Positions 50,193-59,722 of a stretch of DNA of 64,000 nucleotides are shown here, piece by piece; positions within the stretch are counted from its first letter, which is position 1, and each line of letters opens with the position of its first letter. The position numbers were made by a program, and so were the translations under genes. Below the pieces are notes generated by a model, which had not been told where the DNA came from, did no database searches, and worked only from the letters and a program-made list of their open reading frames with translations. Location: the NCBI RefSeq assembly GCF_007828865.1, contig NZ_VIVK01000001.1, positions 5,828,001 to 5,892,000 on the forward strand. Reading direction: 5' to 3'. The stretch is from Kribbella amoyensis (GTDB lineage Bacteria; Actinomycetota; Actinomycetes; Propionibacteriales; Kribbellaceae).

Positions 50193-52109
50193 TCAGACCG
50201 CGGTGTTGATGTCTGTTACGACCGCGCCGTTGGTGTGGGCGAACTGGGTTCTGTAGAGGACTGCGTATTCGCCGTTGAGGGCCAGGAGTTGTTCGTGGGT
50301 TCCTCTTTCGACGATGTTGCCGTGGTCTACTACGAGGATCTGGTCGGCGTTGCGGACGGTGGAGAGTCTGTGGGCGATGACTACGGACGTGCGCCCTTCG
50401 AGGGCTGTGTCCAGGGCCCTTTGGACCGCTACCTCGGACTCGGAGTCGAGGTGGGCGGTTGCTTCGTCGAGGACGACGATGTGGGGGGCCTTCAGCAACA
50501 GTCTCGCGATCGCCAGGCGTTGGCGTTCGCCGCCGGAGAGGCGGTGGCCGCGGTCGCCGACCACGGTGTCCAGGCCGTCCGGGAGGGCTGCGACCAGGTC
50601 CCAGACCTGGGCCGAGCGGAGCGCCTCGATCATCTGCGCGTCGGTGGCGTCCGGCTTGGCGTACGCCAGGTTCGCGCGGATCGTGTCGTGGAACATGTGG
50701 GCGTCCTGCGTGACGTACCCGATCGTGTCGTGCAGGGACTCCAGCGTCACCTCGCGGACGTCCTGACCGCCGACGCGGACCGCGCCGCTGGTGACGTCGT
50801 ACAGGCGGGCGACCAGGTTGGTGATCGTGGTCTTGCCGGCGCCGGACGGACCCACCAGCGCGACCATCTGGCCGGGCTCGACGGAGAAGGTGATGTCTTC
50901 CAGCACCTGGGAGGAGGCACGCTTGTCGAGGACGGCGACCGCTTCGAGGCTGGCCAGGGAGACCTGGTCGGCGGTCGGGTACGAGAAGGCGACATGGTCG
51001 AAGCTGACCGTGGCCGCGTTCGCCGGCAGCGGCTTCGCGTCCGGGGCGTCCTTGATCATCGGATCCAGGTCGAGCACCTCGAAGACCCGCTCGAAGGAGA
51101 CCAGCGCGGTCATCACGTCGACCCGCACGTTCGACAGGGCGGTCAGCGGACCGTACAACCGGCCGAGCAGCGCCACCAGCGCGAGCAGCGTCCCGACGGT
51201 CAGGGTCTCGCGGACGGCGAGGTTCCCGCCGACCCCGTACACGAGCGCGGTCGCCAGCGCGGCGACCAGGGTGAGAGCGGTGAAGAAGACGCGCCCGAGC
51301 ATCGCGGTGCGGATACCCAGGTCGCGGACCCGGCCGGCACGTTCGCCGAAGTCGCGGTTCTCGTGGTCGGGGCGGCCGAAGAGCGTCACCAGCAGGGCAC
51401 CGCCGACGCTGAAGCGCTCGGTCATCGCGGTCGACATGTCCGCGTTGAGCTGCATCTGCTCGCGGGTCAGCGCGGCCAGCCGGCGACCGAGGATCCGGGC
51501 CGGCACCAGGAACACCGGCAGCAGCAGGATCGCCACCACGGTCAGCTGCCAGCTCAGCACCAGCATCGCGGCGACGACCAGGACCAGGCTGATGATGTTC
51601 GAGACGACGCCGGACAGGGTCGAGGTGAACGCCTGCTGGGCGCCGATGACGTCGGTGTTGAGCCGGGAGACCAGCGCGCCGGTCTGGGTCCGGGTGAAGA
51701 AGGCGACCGGCATCCGCTGGACGTGGGCGAACACCTTGGTCCGCAGGTCGAAGATCAGGCCTTCACCGATCTGCGCGGAGTACCAGCGCTGCAGCAGACC
51801 GAGCCCGGCCTCCACCACGGCGAGCAACGCGACCAGGAGGGCGAGCGCCGTCACCAGACCCGCGTCGCCCTTGGAGATGCCGTCGTCGACGATCCGCTTG
51901 AACAGCAGCGGCGAGGCGACCACCAGGAAGGCGGAGATCACCACGAGCACGAGGAAGAACGTGATCTGCCAGCGGAACGGCTTCGCGAACCGCACGATCC
52001 GCCGGACCGTTCCCTTGGCCAGTTTCTGGTTGACCACGGAGGCGTCCTGCCGGCGCCAACTGCCCGCGCCGCTCCCGCCGCCCATCCCTCGCATCATTCC
52101 CGCCGACAT
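50193..52109 (-). CDS. ABC transporter, fused permease/ATPase (exporter type)
   Basis: 638 residues: a six-helix transmembrane domain (about 40-330, starting IVRFAKPFRWQITFFLVLVV), then a nucleotide-binding domain with Walker A GPSGAGKTT (K426), signature LSGGERQRLAIARLLL, Walker B HIVVLDEATAHLD and the switch VVIAHRLSTV. A half-transporter that must dimerise; multidrug or lipid export is typical. The N-terminus is Gly/Met-rich. It is 48 bp downstream of the enoyl-CoA hydratase on the same strand. Confidence 0.92.
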   Translation of the reverse strand: MSAGMMRGMGGGSGAGSWRRQDASVVNQKLAKGTVRRIVRFAKPFRWQITFFLVLVVISAFLVVASPLLFKRIVDDGISKGDAGLVTALALLVALLAVVEAGLGLLQRWYSAQIGEGLIFDLRTKVFAHVQRMPVAFFTRTQTGALVSRLNTDVIGAQQAFTSTLSGVVSNIISLVLVVAAMLVLSWQLTVVAILLLPVFLVPARILGRRLAALTREQMQLNADMSTAMTERFSVGGALLVTLFGRPDHENRDFGERAGRVRDLGIRTAMLGRVFFTALTLVAALATALVYGVGGNLAVRETLTVGTLLALVALLGRLYGPLTALSNVRVDVMTALVSFERVFEVLDLDPMIKDAPDAKPLPANAATVSFDHVAFSYPTADQVSLASLEAVAVLDKRASSQVLEDITFSVEPGQMVALVGPSGAGKTTITNLVARLYDVTSGAVRVGGQDVREVTLESLHDTIGYVTQDAHMFHDTIRANLAYAKPDATDAQMIEALRSAQVWDLVAALPDGLDTVVGDRGHRLSGGERQRLAIARLLLKAPHIVVLDEATAHLDSESEVAVQRALDTALEGRTSVVIAHRLSTVRNADQILVVDHGNIVERGTHEQLLALNGEYAVLYRTQFAHTNGAVVTDINTAV

Positions 52110-52157
52110 CCGGTCTCCTCGCCGTCAGACACCCTTCAACCTTGACAACACTTGAGG

Positions 52158-52928
52158 TCAGCCCAAGCTTCCCAGCAATTCCGCGAGCCGCCGTGCCTGG
52201 GCCTCCCGCTCCGCCCGCAACTGCTCCTCGTACGGCCGGTCGGCCGCGCCCAGCAGCAACGCCTTCGTCTCCCGCACCGCACCCGGCAGCGGGGCCAGCA
52301 GCGCCTCGGTCAGATCCTTCACCGTATCCCCGAGCTCCGACACTCCGACGACGATGTTGGCCAACCCGAGCTCCCGCGCCTCGCCGGCCTCGACCCAGCG
52401 GGACGTCGCGCAGATCTCCAGGGCGCGCGAGTACCCGACCAGCTGCACCAGCGGCTGCGTACCGCCCAGGTCGGGCACCAACCCGAGCGCCGGCTCGCGC
52501 ATGCTGAACCTCGCGTCGTCGGCCACCACCCGCAGGTCGCACGCCAGCGCGAGCTGGAACCCCGCACCCACAGCATGTCCCTGCACAGCGGCCACACTCA
52601 CGAACTCCGGCCGCCGCAACCAGGAGAACCCCGCCTGGAAGGCAGCGATCTCCGCGTGCACCTGATCGGCCGGCTTCGCCCCGAGGCTGAGCAACGGCTC
52701 CTCACCCTCGACTGTCTCACCCATGATCAACCGTCGGTCCAGCCCGGCCGAGAACGAGGGTCCCTCCCCCGACACCACGACCACCCGCACCTCCGGCGGC
52801 AGCGCCTGCCCGAACCCGGCCAGCGCGCGCCACATCGCCGGCGTCTGCGCGTTGCGCACCTCCGGCCGGTCCAGCACCACCCGGGCGACCGGGCCGTCCA
52901 CCGTCAACCGCAGTCCAGATTCCATCAT
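52158..52928 (-). CDS. Enoyl-CoA hydratase/isomerase family protein
   Basis: 256-residue crotonase fold. GEGPSFSAGLDRRLI forms the first oxyanion-hole strand, VQGHAVGAGFQLALACDLRVV the second, and REPALGLVPDLGGTQPL the active-site helix. The second catalytic Glu of hydratases appears to be Asp in VPDLGG, so isomerase or another crotonase activity is possible. TATGTT lies 6 nt before ATG 52928, suggesting leaderless translation. Confidence 0.85.
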   Translation of the reverse strand: MMESGLRLTVDGPVARVVLDRPEVRNAQTPAMWRALAGFGQALPPEVRVVVVSGEGPSFSAGLDRRLIMGETVEGEEPLLSLGAKPADQVHAEIAAFQAGFSWLRRPEFVSVAAVQGHAVGAGFQLALACDLRVVADDARFSMREPALGLVPDLGGTQPLVQLVGYSRALEICATSRWVEAGEARELGLANIVVGVSELGDTVKDLTEALLAPLPGAVRETKALLLGAADRPYEEQLRAEREAQARRLAELLGSLG

Positions 52929-52993
52929 GCAGTGAACATACGCGAACCGGCTACTCCGATCGTGCGGTCCTGATCACCTGTGGAAAACGGCCC

Positions 52994-54592
52994 TCAGGCC
53001 AGCGAGACGAGGTCCGCGTACTCGTTCGTCCAGAGGTCCTCGACGCCGTCCGGCAGCAGCAGGACGCGCTCCGGTTCCAGCGCCTCGACGGCACCCTCGT
53101 CGTGGGTGACGAGCACGATCGCGCCCTGGTACGAGCGGATCGCGCTCAGCACCTCGGCGCGGGAGGCCGGGTCCAGGTTGTTGGTGGGCTCGTCGAGCAG
53201 CAGCACGTTCGCCGCCGAGACGACCAGCGTCGCCAGCGCGAGACGGGTCTTCTCGCCGCCGGACAGCACCCGGGCCGGCTTGTCCGCGTCGTCCCCGGTG
53301 AACAGGAACGACCCGAGCACCGACCGCGCCTGGGTCTCGTTGAGATCCGGGGCCGCCGACTTCATGTTCTCGATCACGGTCCGGTTCACGTCGAGCGTCT
53401 CGTGCTCCTGCGCGTAGTACCCGAGCTTGAGCCCGTGCCCGTCGATCACCTCGCCGGTGTCGGACTTCTCCAGCCCGGACAGGACCCGCAGCAACGTGGT
53501 CTTGCCGGCGCCGTTCAGCCCCAGCACGACCACCCGCGAACCCCGGTCGATGGCCAGGTCGACGTCGGTGAAGATCTCCAGCGACCCGTACGACTTGGAC
53601 AGCTCGCGAGCCATCAACGGGGTCTTGCCGCACGCCGCCGGGGTCGGGAAGGCGATCTTCGCGACCCGGTCCGACGCGCGCTCGTCCTCCAGCGACGCCA
53701 TCAGCTTCTCGGCCCGCTTGAGCATCTGCTGGGCCGCGGTCGCCTTGGTCGCCTTGGCGCGCATCTTGTTCGCCTGGTCGACCAGCTGGGACGCCTTCTT
53801 CTCCGCGTTCGCCCGCTCGCGTTTGCGCCGCCGCTCGTCGGTCTCACGCTGCCCCAGGTACGCCTTCCAGCCGACGTTGTACACGTCGATCTCGGCCCGG
53901 TTCGCGTCCAGGTGGAACACCCGGGTGACGGTCTCCTCGAGCAGGTTCACGTCGTGGCTGATCATGATCACGCCACCCGAGTACGCCTTGAGGAAGTCCC
54001 GCAGCCAGACGATCGAGTCGGCGTCCAGGTGGTTCGTCGGCTCGTCCAGCAGCAGCGTCTCGGCCTGGGCGAACAGGATCCGGGCCAGCTCGACGCGGCG
54101 CCGCTGACCACCCGACAACGTCCCCAGCGGCTGGCCGAGTACGCGCTCGGGCAGGCCCAGGTTCGCCGCGATCCGGGCCGCCTCCGACTCCGCGGCGTAC
54201 CCACCGGCCGCGTGCAGGTCGGCCTCGGCCCGCTCGTACCGGCGCATGCCCTTGGCCCGGGTCTTCTCGTCGGCGCTCGCCATCGACTTCTCGGCGCTGC
54301 GCAGCCGCCGGACCACCTCGTCCAGGCCACGGGCGGCCAGGATCCTGTCCCGGGCGAGGATCTCCAGGTCGCCGGTGCGCGGGTCCTGCGGCAGGTACCC
54401 GATCTCGCCGGAGGACGAGATCGAACCGCTGGCCGGCAGCCCCTCACCGGCGAGGATCTTGGTCAGCGTGGTCTTGCCGGCGCCGTTCCGCCCGACCAGC
54501 CCGACCTTGTCGCCCGGTCCGACCCGGAAGGAGGCGGGCGCGAGCAGCTGCCGGGCCCCGACACGGACCTCGAGGTTGGAGACGGTGATCAT
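52994..54592 (-). CDS. ABC-F family ATPase
   Basis: 532 residues with two ABC domains and no membrane segments. Walker A motifs are VGRNGAGKTTLTK and LGLNGAGKTTLLR, signatures LSGGQRRRVELARI and LSGGEKTRLALATL, and both Walker B regions read LLLDEPTNxLD. The charged interdomain linker (RETDERRRKRERANAEKKAS) reaches into the ribosomal E site in characterised ABC-F proteins. It could be a translation factor (EttA/Uup-like) or give ribosome protection against antibiotics. ATG 54592 is where similarity starts. Confidence 0.9.
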   Translation of the reverse strand: MITVSNLEVRVGARQLLAPASFRVGPGDKVGLVGRNGAGKTTLTKILAGEGLPASGSISSSGEIGYLPQDPRTGDLEILARDRILAARGLDEVVRRLRSAEKSMASADEKTRAKGMRRYERAEADLHAAGGYAAESEAARIAANLGLPERVLGQPLGTLSGGQRRRVELARILFAQAETLLLDEPTNHLDADSIVWLRDFLKAYSGGVIMISHDVNLLEETVTRVFHLDANRAEIDVYNVGWKAYLGQRETDERRRKRERANAEKKASQLVDQANKMRAKATKATAAQQMLKRAEKLMASLEDERASDRVAKIAFPTPAACGKTPLMARELSKSYGSLEIFTDVDLAIDRGSRVVVLGLNGAGKTTLLRVLSGLEKSDTGEVIDGHGLKLGYYAQEHETLDVNRTVIENMKSAAPDLNETQARSVLGSFLFTGDDADKPARVLSGGEKTRLALATLVVSAANVLLLDEPTNNLDPASRAEVLSAIRSYQGAIVLVTHDEGAVEALEPERVLLLPDGVEDLWTNEYADLVSLA

Positions 54593-54698
54593 GGCGGCGC
54601 AGGGGTCCTCGGGGTCGGGCGACAGGTGGGAGTCGCGGGCCGGCCACGCCTGGTCGCAAGGCGGCTGAGATCCCGCGGCGAGGTCTAGTGTAGGCGCT

Positions 54699-55613
54699 GT
54701 GAAATTCAACCCGGACGCCGACTTGGACACCAGCGGTGTCGAGGACACGCGTGGTAGCGGAGGTGGAGGCGGCGGCGGGCTGCTTCCCGGTGGGATGGGC
54801 ATCCCGGTCGGCGGAGGGATCGGGGGCCTGGTCCTCCTGGTGGTGATCCTGCTGCTGAACGGTGGGATCCCCGGCGTCGGCGGCAGCGGCGCGGACGAGC
54901 CGACCGTCCGGAACACCGCCGCCGGCAACCTCGACTCCTGCAAGAAGGGCACGGACCTGGCGAACAACCAGGACTGCCGCTTCGTCTTCTACCAGAACTC
55001 GATCGAGGGTTTCTGGGCCGCCGAACTGCCGCGGCGGGGCAAGAAGTACACCCGGGCGCCGATGCGGGTCTTCGACGGCTCGGTCAACACCGGCTGCGGC
55101 GCGGCGACCAGCGCGGTCGGCCCCTTCTACTGCCCGCCGGACAAGCGGGTGTACCTGGACCTGGGCTTCTTCGAGACGCTGCAGACCCAGCTCGGTGCCC
55201 GCGGCGGCAACTTCGCCGAGGCGTACGTGGTCGCGCACGAGTACGGCCACCACATCCAGAACCTGTACGGCTACCTGGACCGGATCAAGTCCCGCCAGGG
55301 TCCGGCCTCGGACTCGGTCCGCTCCGAACTGCAGGCGGACTGCCTCGCCGGCGTCTGGACGAACCACGCGACCACGGTCCCGGACAAGGACGGCGACACG
55401 TTCATCGAGGGCCTGACCGAGGACGACATCGCCCGCGGCCTCGACGCGGCGGCCGCGGTCGGCGACGACCGGATCCAGCAGAAGTCCCAGGGCCGCGTCA
55501 CCCCGGAGAACTTCAGCCACGGCACCGCCGAGCAGCGGATGCGCTGGTTCAAGACCGGCATGGACTCCGGCAACCTCTCCGCCTGCGACACCTGGTCCAC
55601 CCGCAACCTCTGA
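54699..55613 (+). CDS. Neutral zinc metallopeptidase (YpfJ-like), membrane-anchored
   Basis: 304 residues. N-terminal cytoplasmic Gly-rich stretch, one membrane helix (about 46-56: GLVLLVVILLL), then a peptidase domain with HEYGHH (H180, E181, H184) and the downstream glutamate region SELQADCLAGVW. Four cysteines in the outer domain suggest disulfides. The physiological substrate of this family is unknown. GTG 54699 has TAGTGT 7 nt upstream and no Shine-Dalgarno, so it is probably leaderless. Confidence 0.87.
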   Translation: MKFNPDADLDTSGVEDTRGSGGGGGGGLLPGGMGIPVGGGIGGLVLLVVILLLNGGIPGVGGSGADEPTVRNTAAGNLDSCKKGTDLANNQDCRFVFYQNSIEGFWAAELPRRGKKYTRAPMRVFDGSVNTGCGAATSAVGPFYCPPDKRVYLDLGFFETLQTQLGARGGNFAEAYVVAHEYGHHIQNLYGYLDRIKSRQGPASDSVRSELQADCLAGVWTNHATTVPDKDGDTFIEGLTEDDIARGLDAAAAVGDDRIQQKSQGRVTPENFSHGTAEQRMRWFKTGMDSGNLSACDTWSTRNL

Positions 55614-55628
55614 CCGCCCACACAGAAC

Positions 55629-55669
55629 AAGAACCCCGCCCGCGCGAGATCCTCGCGGGCGGGGTTCTT
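55629..55669. terminator. Bidirectional terminator between metallopeptidase and tad-locus gene
   Basis: 16-bp perfect stem, 55629-55644 with 55654-55669 (AAGAACCCC.../...GGGGTTCTT), ending in TTCTTC on the plus strand and TTCTTG on the minus strand. It is well placed to stop both converging transcripts. Confidence 0.88.
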
Positions 55670-55675
55670 CGGTAC

Positions 55676-58600
55676 TCAGGCGACGGCGGCCGGGCGGCGG
55701 AAGCCGGGGAGCAGCTCGTCGACCAGGGCGTCCGTCTCGGCTTCGGGGCCGCGGGGGCCGCCGTGCTTGGACAGGGCCGTGTACATCTGGCTTGCCACGT
55801 TGCTGACGTCGCTGGTGGTGCCGAAGTGGGCCGCCAGGCGCAGGGTCGCGCGCCAGAGGTCCTCGGAGGCCGGGGAGAAGCTCAGCCCGGTCTGCAGCGC
55901 GGTACGGGCCAGGTTGCCGTCGTTGAAGCGCAGGCTCGCCTCGGCCAGCTTGAGCGCCGCGTCGACGACCGCCTCCGCCATCCGCCGCTCGATGCCGGAC
56001 GCCGCCAGCCACGAGTACCGGCCGGCGGGCAGGTTCGCCCAGGAGCGGCCGTGCACCAGGCCGAGCGCCGTGGACAGCTGCTCGCGCGGGTCCTCCTTCA
56101 GCTCGGCCTGCTTGACCAGCGTGCGGAACACGTCCCAGTCGACCCGGACGACGCTGCGGTTCAGCATCCAGCGGCCCGACTCGTCGGCGTACATGGCGTC
56201 CTGGCCGACCCAGTTCCGGGTGTGCTCGAGCGCCGCGTCCCGCAGTTCCTGGCTGATCCCGCGCGGCCAGATCGCGCCGGCCAGCACGTTCGGGTGGACG
56301 CCGTAGTCCTGGCTGGACAGGAACGCGATGATCTCCGTGGCGAGCTGGACCCGGCCGTCGTCGATCGTGCCGCGCGCGTCCACCTCGACCGGGCCGAGCA
56401 GGTCCACCTCGACCGGCGCCGCACGGCTCAGGTCCAGCGTGGAGAACTCGTACGCGGGCAGGTCCTGCTCGGCGCGCCGCTTGTCCATCGCCTCGGACTC
56501 CGCCACCTCGAACAGTGCGACCAGATCGGCGAACTGGGCCGGGTTGATGCTGTGGGCATCGACCTCGAGCCCGAGCAGCCGGCAGACCGCCTGGTTCTTC
56601 TCGTCGACCACGAACCGCCACGGCGCACCGTGGACGTCACCCACGACGATCACGGCGACACTGCGCCTCGGGTCGGCCGCGAGCTGCGCCAGCCGGTGCT
56701 CCTCCTGCGGCGACGGCGGAGCGGAGACGAAGACGATCTCCGGGCCCCACAACACCTTGTCCGGCTGCGCGAGCCGGGCCGCTGCCGACGAGGCGACGTT
56801 CCGCCGGCCGCACGCCTGCACCTGCGCCTCGCTCCGGCGGGTGACCTCGTTCAGTGCGTCGTCCAGCCGGGTCCAGTAGCTCAGCCGGCTCGGCGCGAGC
56901 GAGGACAGGTCGTCGCCGAAGCCGACCATGCTCACGTGCGCGCCCTCGGACCACAGGTTCGTGGCGAGCTCGACGGCGAGCGAACCGACCACGTCGCGGG
57001 ACGCGTTCGTGACGCCGCCGAAGCTGACGATGCCGTTCGCCGCGTCCAGGTCGACGAGGACCGTCGCGCCGTCCGCGTTCCGGCCGACCGTGACCAGCGT
57101 CGGGTACGGCGAGGGCGCGTCCACGTCGCCGTCCGGGGCGTACGCGCGCCGCAGCACCCAGCGGGTGCCGTCGGCAATGACCTGCCACGGGGCCGGCGGC
57201 GGGGTCTGCGGCTCCCCCGGCGCGAGCACCAGGGTCAGTGCCCGCTCGGTCACCAGCGCGGCGACCACGGTCGGCATGATCCGGTTCGCGTCCGTCATGC
57301 TCGCGCCGAGCTGGCGCAGCGCCCTGTCGACGAACTCGGCCGTCGGCACGTCGGACGCCAGCCGCAGGCCGATCTCGGTCTGCCGGTTGCTCGCCGACTT
57401 CGGTCCGGGCCCCTGGGCCCAGCCGCGCCGGCGCCGCAGCGCGAGCGCCAGACCCGCGGCCAGCAGTGTGGCTCCGAACCCGTAGATCCCGGCCTCGGCC
57501 ACGTTGATGCCCTCGTCGGCCGGCGCGTCCACGACGTCCGGCACCTTGGTCCCGCCGCCCACGGGGTCGCCCGCGCGCGTGTCCGTCGTCCCCGGTCCAT
57601 GCGGAGCGATGTCGCCCACGCCCGGCAGGTCCGGCTTCGCGTTCTTCGCGGTCGGGTCGTTCGCGGCGGTACCGATCTCCACCGACGACGGCTTCTCGAC
57701 GCCCTGCTCCTCGAACCACCGGCTCGGGCCGTTGGTCTGGTGCTGGGTGGTCGTCTTCTTCTCCGTCGACGGCTGGACCCGGGCCTTGGTCTCGGTCGTC
57801 TGCTTGCTCTGCGTGGTGGTCGTCGTGGTGGTCTTGGTGCTGCTCGGCTGGTCCACGTTCACCCGGACCGTGTGCACGCCCGGGCCCTTGGCGTCGGCGG
57901 GCAGCCGGACCTGCCAGCCCGGCATGATCAGGTCCGGGTTGGTGAGCCGGCGACCGTCCGGCTGCAGCTTGTTCTTGTTGAGGTCGTAGATCTCCTTGTA
58001 CCGCCGGCCCTCGCCCAGGTACCGCTCGGCGATGTCCCAGAGGCAGTCGTAGTTGCGCCCCTCCGGCGGCTTGACCTCGGTGTACTTGACGACCTGACCG
58101 GTCTGGTCGTTGTTCGTCCGGACACCGGTGTGCGTGGTGCCGCTCAGCACCGAGCTGCGCGCCTCGGTCTGGCGGAAGTCGGCGCCCTGGCTCTGGTCAC
58201 CGCCCTGCGTCACGCTGATCGACGTCGGCGCCTTCACCGGCGCGGTGGTCACCGCGTTCGCGACCGGCAGCGTCACGCTGGCCGCACCGGCGATCAGGAC
58301 GACACCGGAGATGAGCCGACGGGCCAGCGTCTGCGAACCGCCACCGAGCGGGATCCGCGGCGACAACCCGTGGCCACGGATCTCGGCGACCGCCTCGACG
58401 GCCAGGCAGACCACGAAGTGCAGCCACGCGACCCAGATGAAGAAGCCGATGATGCCGAGCACCGTCTCGATGCTCAGCTCGCTGAACAGCACGTCCCGGG
58501 TCGGCATCTGGTCCGGCCACGGCGTCCCGAAGAACGTCAGCAGCACGTACGGCACGCCGCCGACGATCGCGAGGATCGCCAGCAGCGAGACCAGGCCCTT

Positions 58601-58678
58601 CAGCCGGTCCGCCGCCGAATTCCCCGAACCCCGCTGCGGCAGCCGTGCCGACCGCACCGGATCACCGGTCTTCACCAT
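55676..58678 (-). CDS. LysM/BTAD-like large membrane protein of the tad locus
   Basis: 1000 residues. Three N-terminal membrane segments (about 28-48, 68-92, 118-142), a LysM-like module (about 205-265: YDCLWDIAERYLGEGRRYKEIYDLNKN..IMPGWQVRLP), a long Thr/Lys/Pro-rich linker, another membrane segment (about 403-422), a cytoplasmic region, and a C-terminal part resembling AfsR/SARP winged-helix plus BTAD repeats (VDLLGPVEVDARG..., RYSWLAASGIERRMAEAVVDAALKLAE). A membrane-tethered regulator or scaffold that senses the wall is a reasonable guess. Last gene of the tad locus. Confidence 0.82.
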   Translation of the reverse strand: MVKTGDPVRSARLPQRGSGNSAADRLKGLVSLLAILAIVGGVPYVLLTFFGTPWPDQMPTRDVLFSELSIETVLGIIGFFIWVAWLHFVVCLAVEAVAEIRGHGLSPRIPLGGGSQTLARRLISGVVLIAGAASVTLPVANAVTTAPVKAPTSISVTQGGDQSQGADFRQTEARSSVLSGTTHTGVRTNNDQTGQVVKYTEVKPPEGRNYDCLWDIAERYLGEGRRYKEIYDLNKNKLQPDGRRLTNPDLIMPGWQVRLPADAKGPGVHTVRVNVDQPSSTKTTTTTTTQSKQTTETKARVQPSTEKKTTTQHQTNGPSRWFEEQGVEKPSSVEIGTAANDPTAKNAKPDLPGVGDIAPHGPGTTDTRAGDPVGGGTKVPDVVDAPADEGINVAEAGIYGFGATLLAAGLALALRRRRGWAQGPGPKSASNRQTEIGLRLASDVPTAEFVDRALRQLGASMTDANRIMPTVVAALVTERALTLVLAPGEPQTPPPAPWQVIADGTRWVLRRAYAPDGDVDAPSPYPTLVTVGRNADGATVLVDLDAANGIVSFGGVTNASRDVVGSLAVELATNLWSEGAHVSMVGFGDDLSSLAPSRLSYWTRLDDALNEVTRRSEAQVQACGRRNVASSAAARLAQPDKVLWGPEIVFVSAPPSPQEEHRLAQLAADPRRSVAVIVVGDVHGAPWRFVVDEKNQAVCRLLGLEVDAHSINPAQFADLVALFEVAESEAMDKRRAEQDLPAYEFSTLDLSRAAPVEVDLLGPVEVDARGTIDDGRVQLATEIIAFLSSQDYGVHPNVLAGAIWPRGISQELRDAALEHTRNWVGQDAMYADESGRWMLNRSVVRVDWDVFRTLVKQAELKEDPREQLSTALGLVHGRSWANLPAGRYSWLAASGIERRMAEAVVDAALKLAEASLRFNDGNLARTALQTGLSFSPASEDLWRATLRLAAHFGTTSDVSNVASQMYTALSKHGGPRGPEAETDALVDELLPGFRRPAAVA

Positions 58679-58705
58679 GGTCGTCCCTCCGTAGCCCCAC
58701 CGAAC

Positions 58706-59623
58706 TCAACCACCGATCGCCTGCACTTCCTGCACCGGGAGCCGCTGCACCGCTTCGACCTCGGCAGAGCCGAGCTGCACCCAGTCGCCGGTCGCGGTCC
58801 GCCAGTACGAGACGTCCCAGCGGATCTTCAGCTTGACCGTGTACATGCCGTCCGGCTGGTTCGCGCTGGACCGCTTGTAGACATGACTGCAGGTGCTGAG
58901 CTGGTGGAACGGATCCTTCGTCTTGTCGTAGCTGTCCTTGCCGATCGGCGCCACGCCGCTGATGCACTCGACCGGCTTCGACCCGTCGCCCGGGTCGACC
59001 GTGATGTGGCCGACCACGCCGCGCATCGTCAGGTTGTCGCCACCGGCCCGGAACAGGGCGATGTTCGACTCCTTCAGGACGTACGCGCTGTCCGGCGTGA
59101 GGTCGAAGTACGCGGGGACGTTCACCCGCGGCGTGTACGTAGGGTTCACCTGCAGCACCGGCGGCGGGTAGCCCTGCTCGAACGTCGTCCAGAACCGGTC
59201 CATGTAGCCCAGCGTCGGGCACTGCGCCCGGTCCTCGCGATCGACCGGGACGATCGCGCGCTCGATGTGCGCGTTCGCGCCTCCCGGCGGGGCGTCGGTG
59301 CCGAGGTCGTAGTCGACGATGGTGAGGCGCAGCACCCAGTCCTTGCCCTCGGGCGGCGCCGGCAGGGTGACGCCGGGCGGTACCTCGAAGTCACGGCACG
59401 GGACGAACGGACGGTTGCCCAGCAGTTCGCGCCAGGACGCGAGGTCGGCACCGATCCAGCCGCCGCTGCAGTAGGCGCCGAACCCGTTGGAGTTGACGTA
59501 CATGTTGCAGACGCCCTCGTTGAAATGCTTGGTGTCCGCGCTCGCGGGCGCCACGGGCCAGACCACCAGCAGCGCCAGCACGGTGCTGAGGGCAATCAAC
59601 CCTCGGCTGAGCCGGTTGCGCAT
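58706..59623 (-). CDS. Secreted protein of the tad locus, unknown function
   Basis: 305 residues with a signal peptide (SRGLIALSTVLALLVVWPVAPASA). Several cysteines (CNMY, YCSGG, CRDF, QCPT, CISG, CSHV) suggest disulfides and an extracytoplasmic fold. The C-terminal KLKIRWDVSYWRTATGDW looks like a beta-rich domain. I recognise no named family. ATG 59623 is preceded by AGGAG. The 27-nt gap to the LysM/BTAD-like gene downstream supports one operon. Confidence 0.72.
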   Translation of the reverse strand: MRNRLSRGLIALSTVLALLVVWPVAPASADTKHFNEGVCNMYVNSNGFGAYCSGGWIGADLASWRELLGNRPFVPCRDFEVPPGVTLPAPPEGKDWVLRLTIVDYDLGTDAPPGGANAHIERAIVPVDREDRAQCPTLGYMDRFWTTFEQGYPPPVLQVNPTYTPRVNVPAYFDLTPDSAYVLKESNIALFRAGGDNLTMRGVVGHITVDPGDGSKPVECISGVAPIGKDSYDKTKDPFHQLSTCSHVYKRSSANQPDGMYTVKLKIRWDVSYWRTATGDWVQLGSAEVEAVQRLPVQEVQAIGG

Positions 59624-59722
59624 CGTCACTCCTGAGTCTCGTCCTGTCGGCAGGTTATCGCCGCCGGGGAGCATCATGCCCTTCCGGGCGCGCCCGCTAC
59701 CATCACGTGACCTTGCACCGGA

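Noticed and set aside
55763..59635. A 1290-codon plus-strand open frame opposite the tad-locus genes
   Set aside because: It is the reverse frame of the LysM/BTAD-like and secreted genes; no domain is recognisable and no ribosome site fits.
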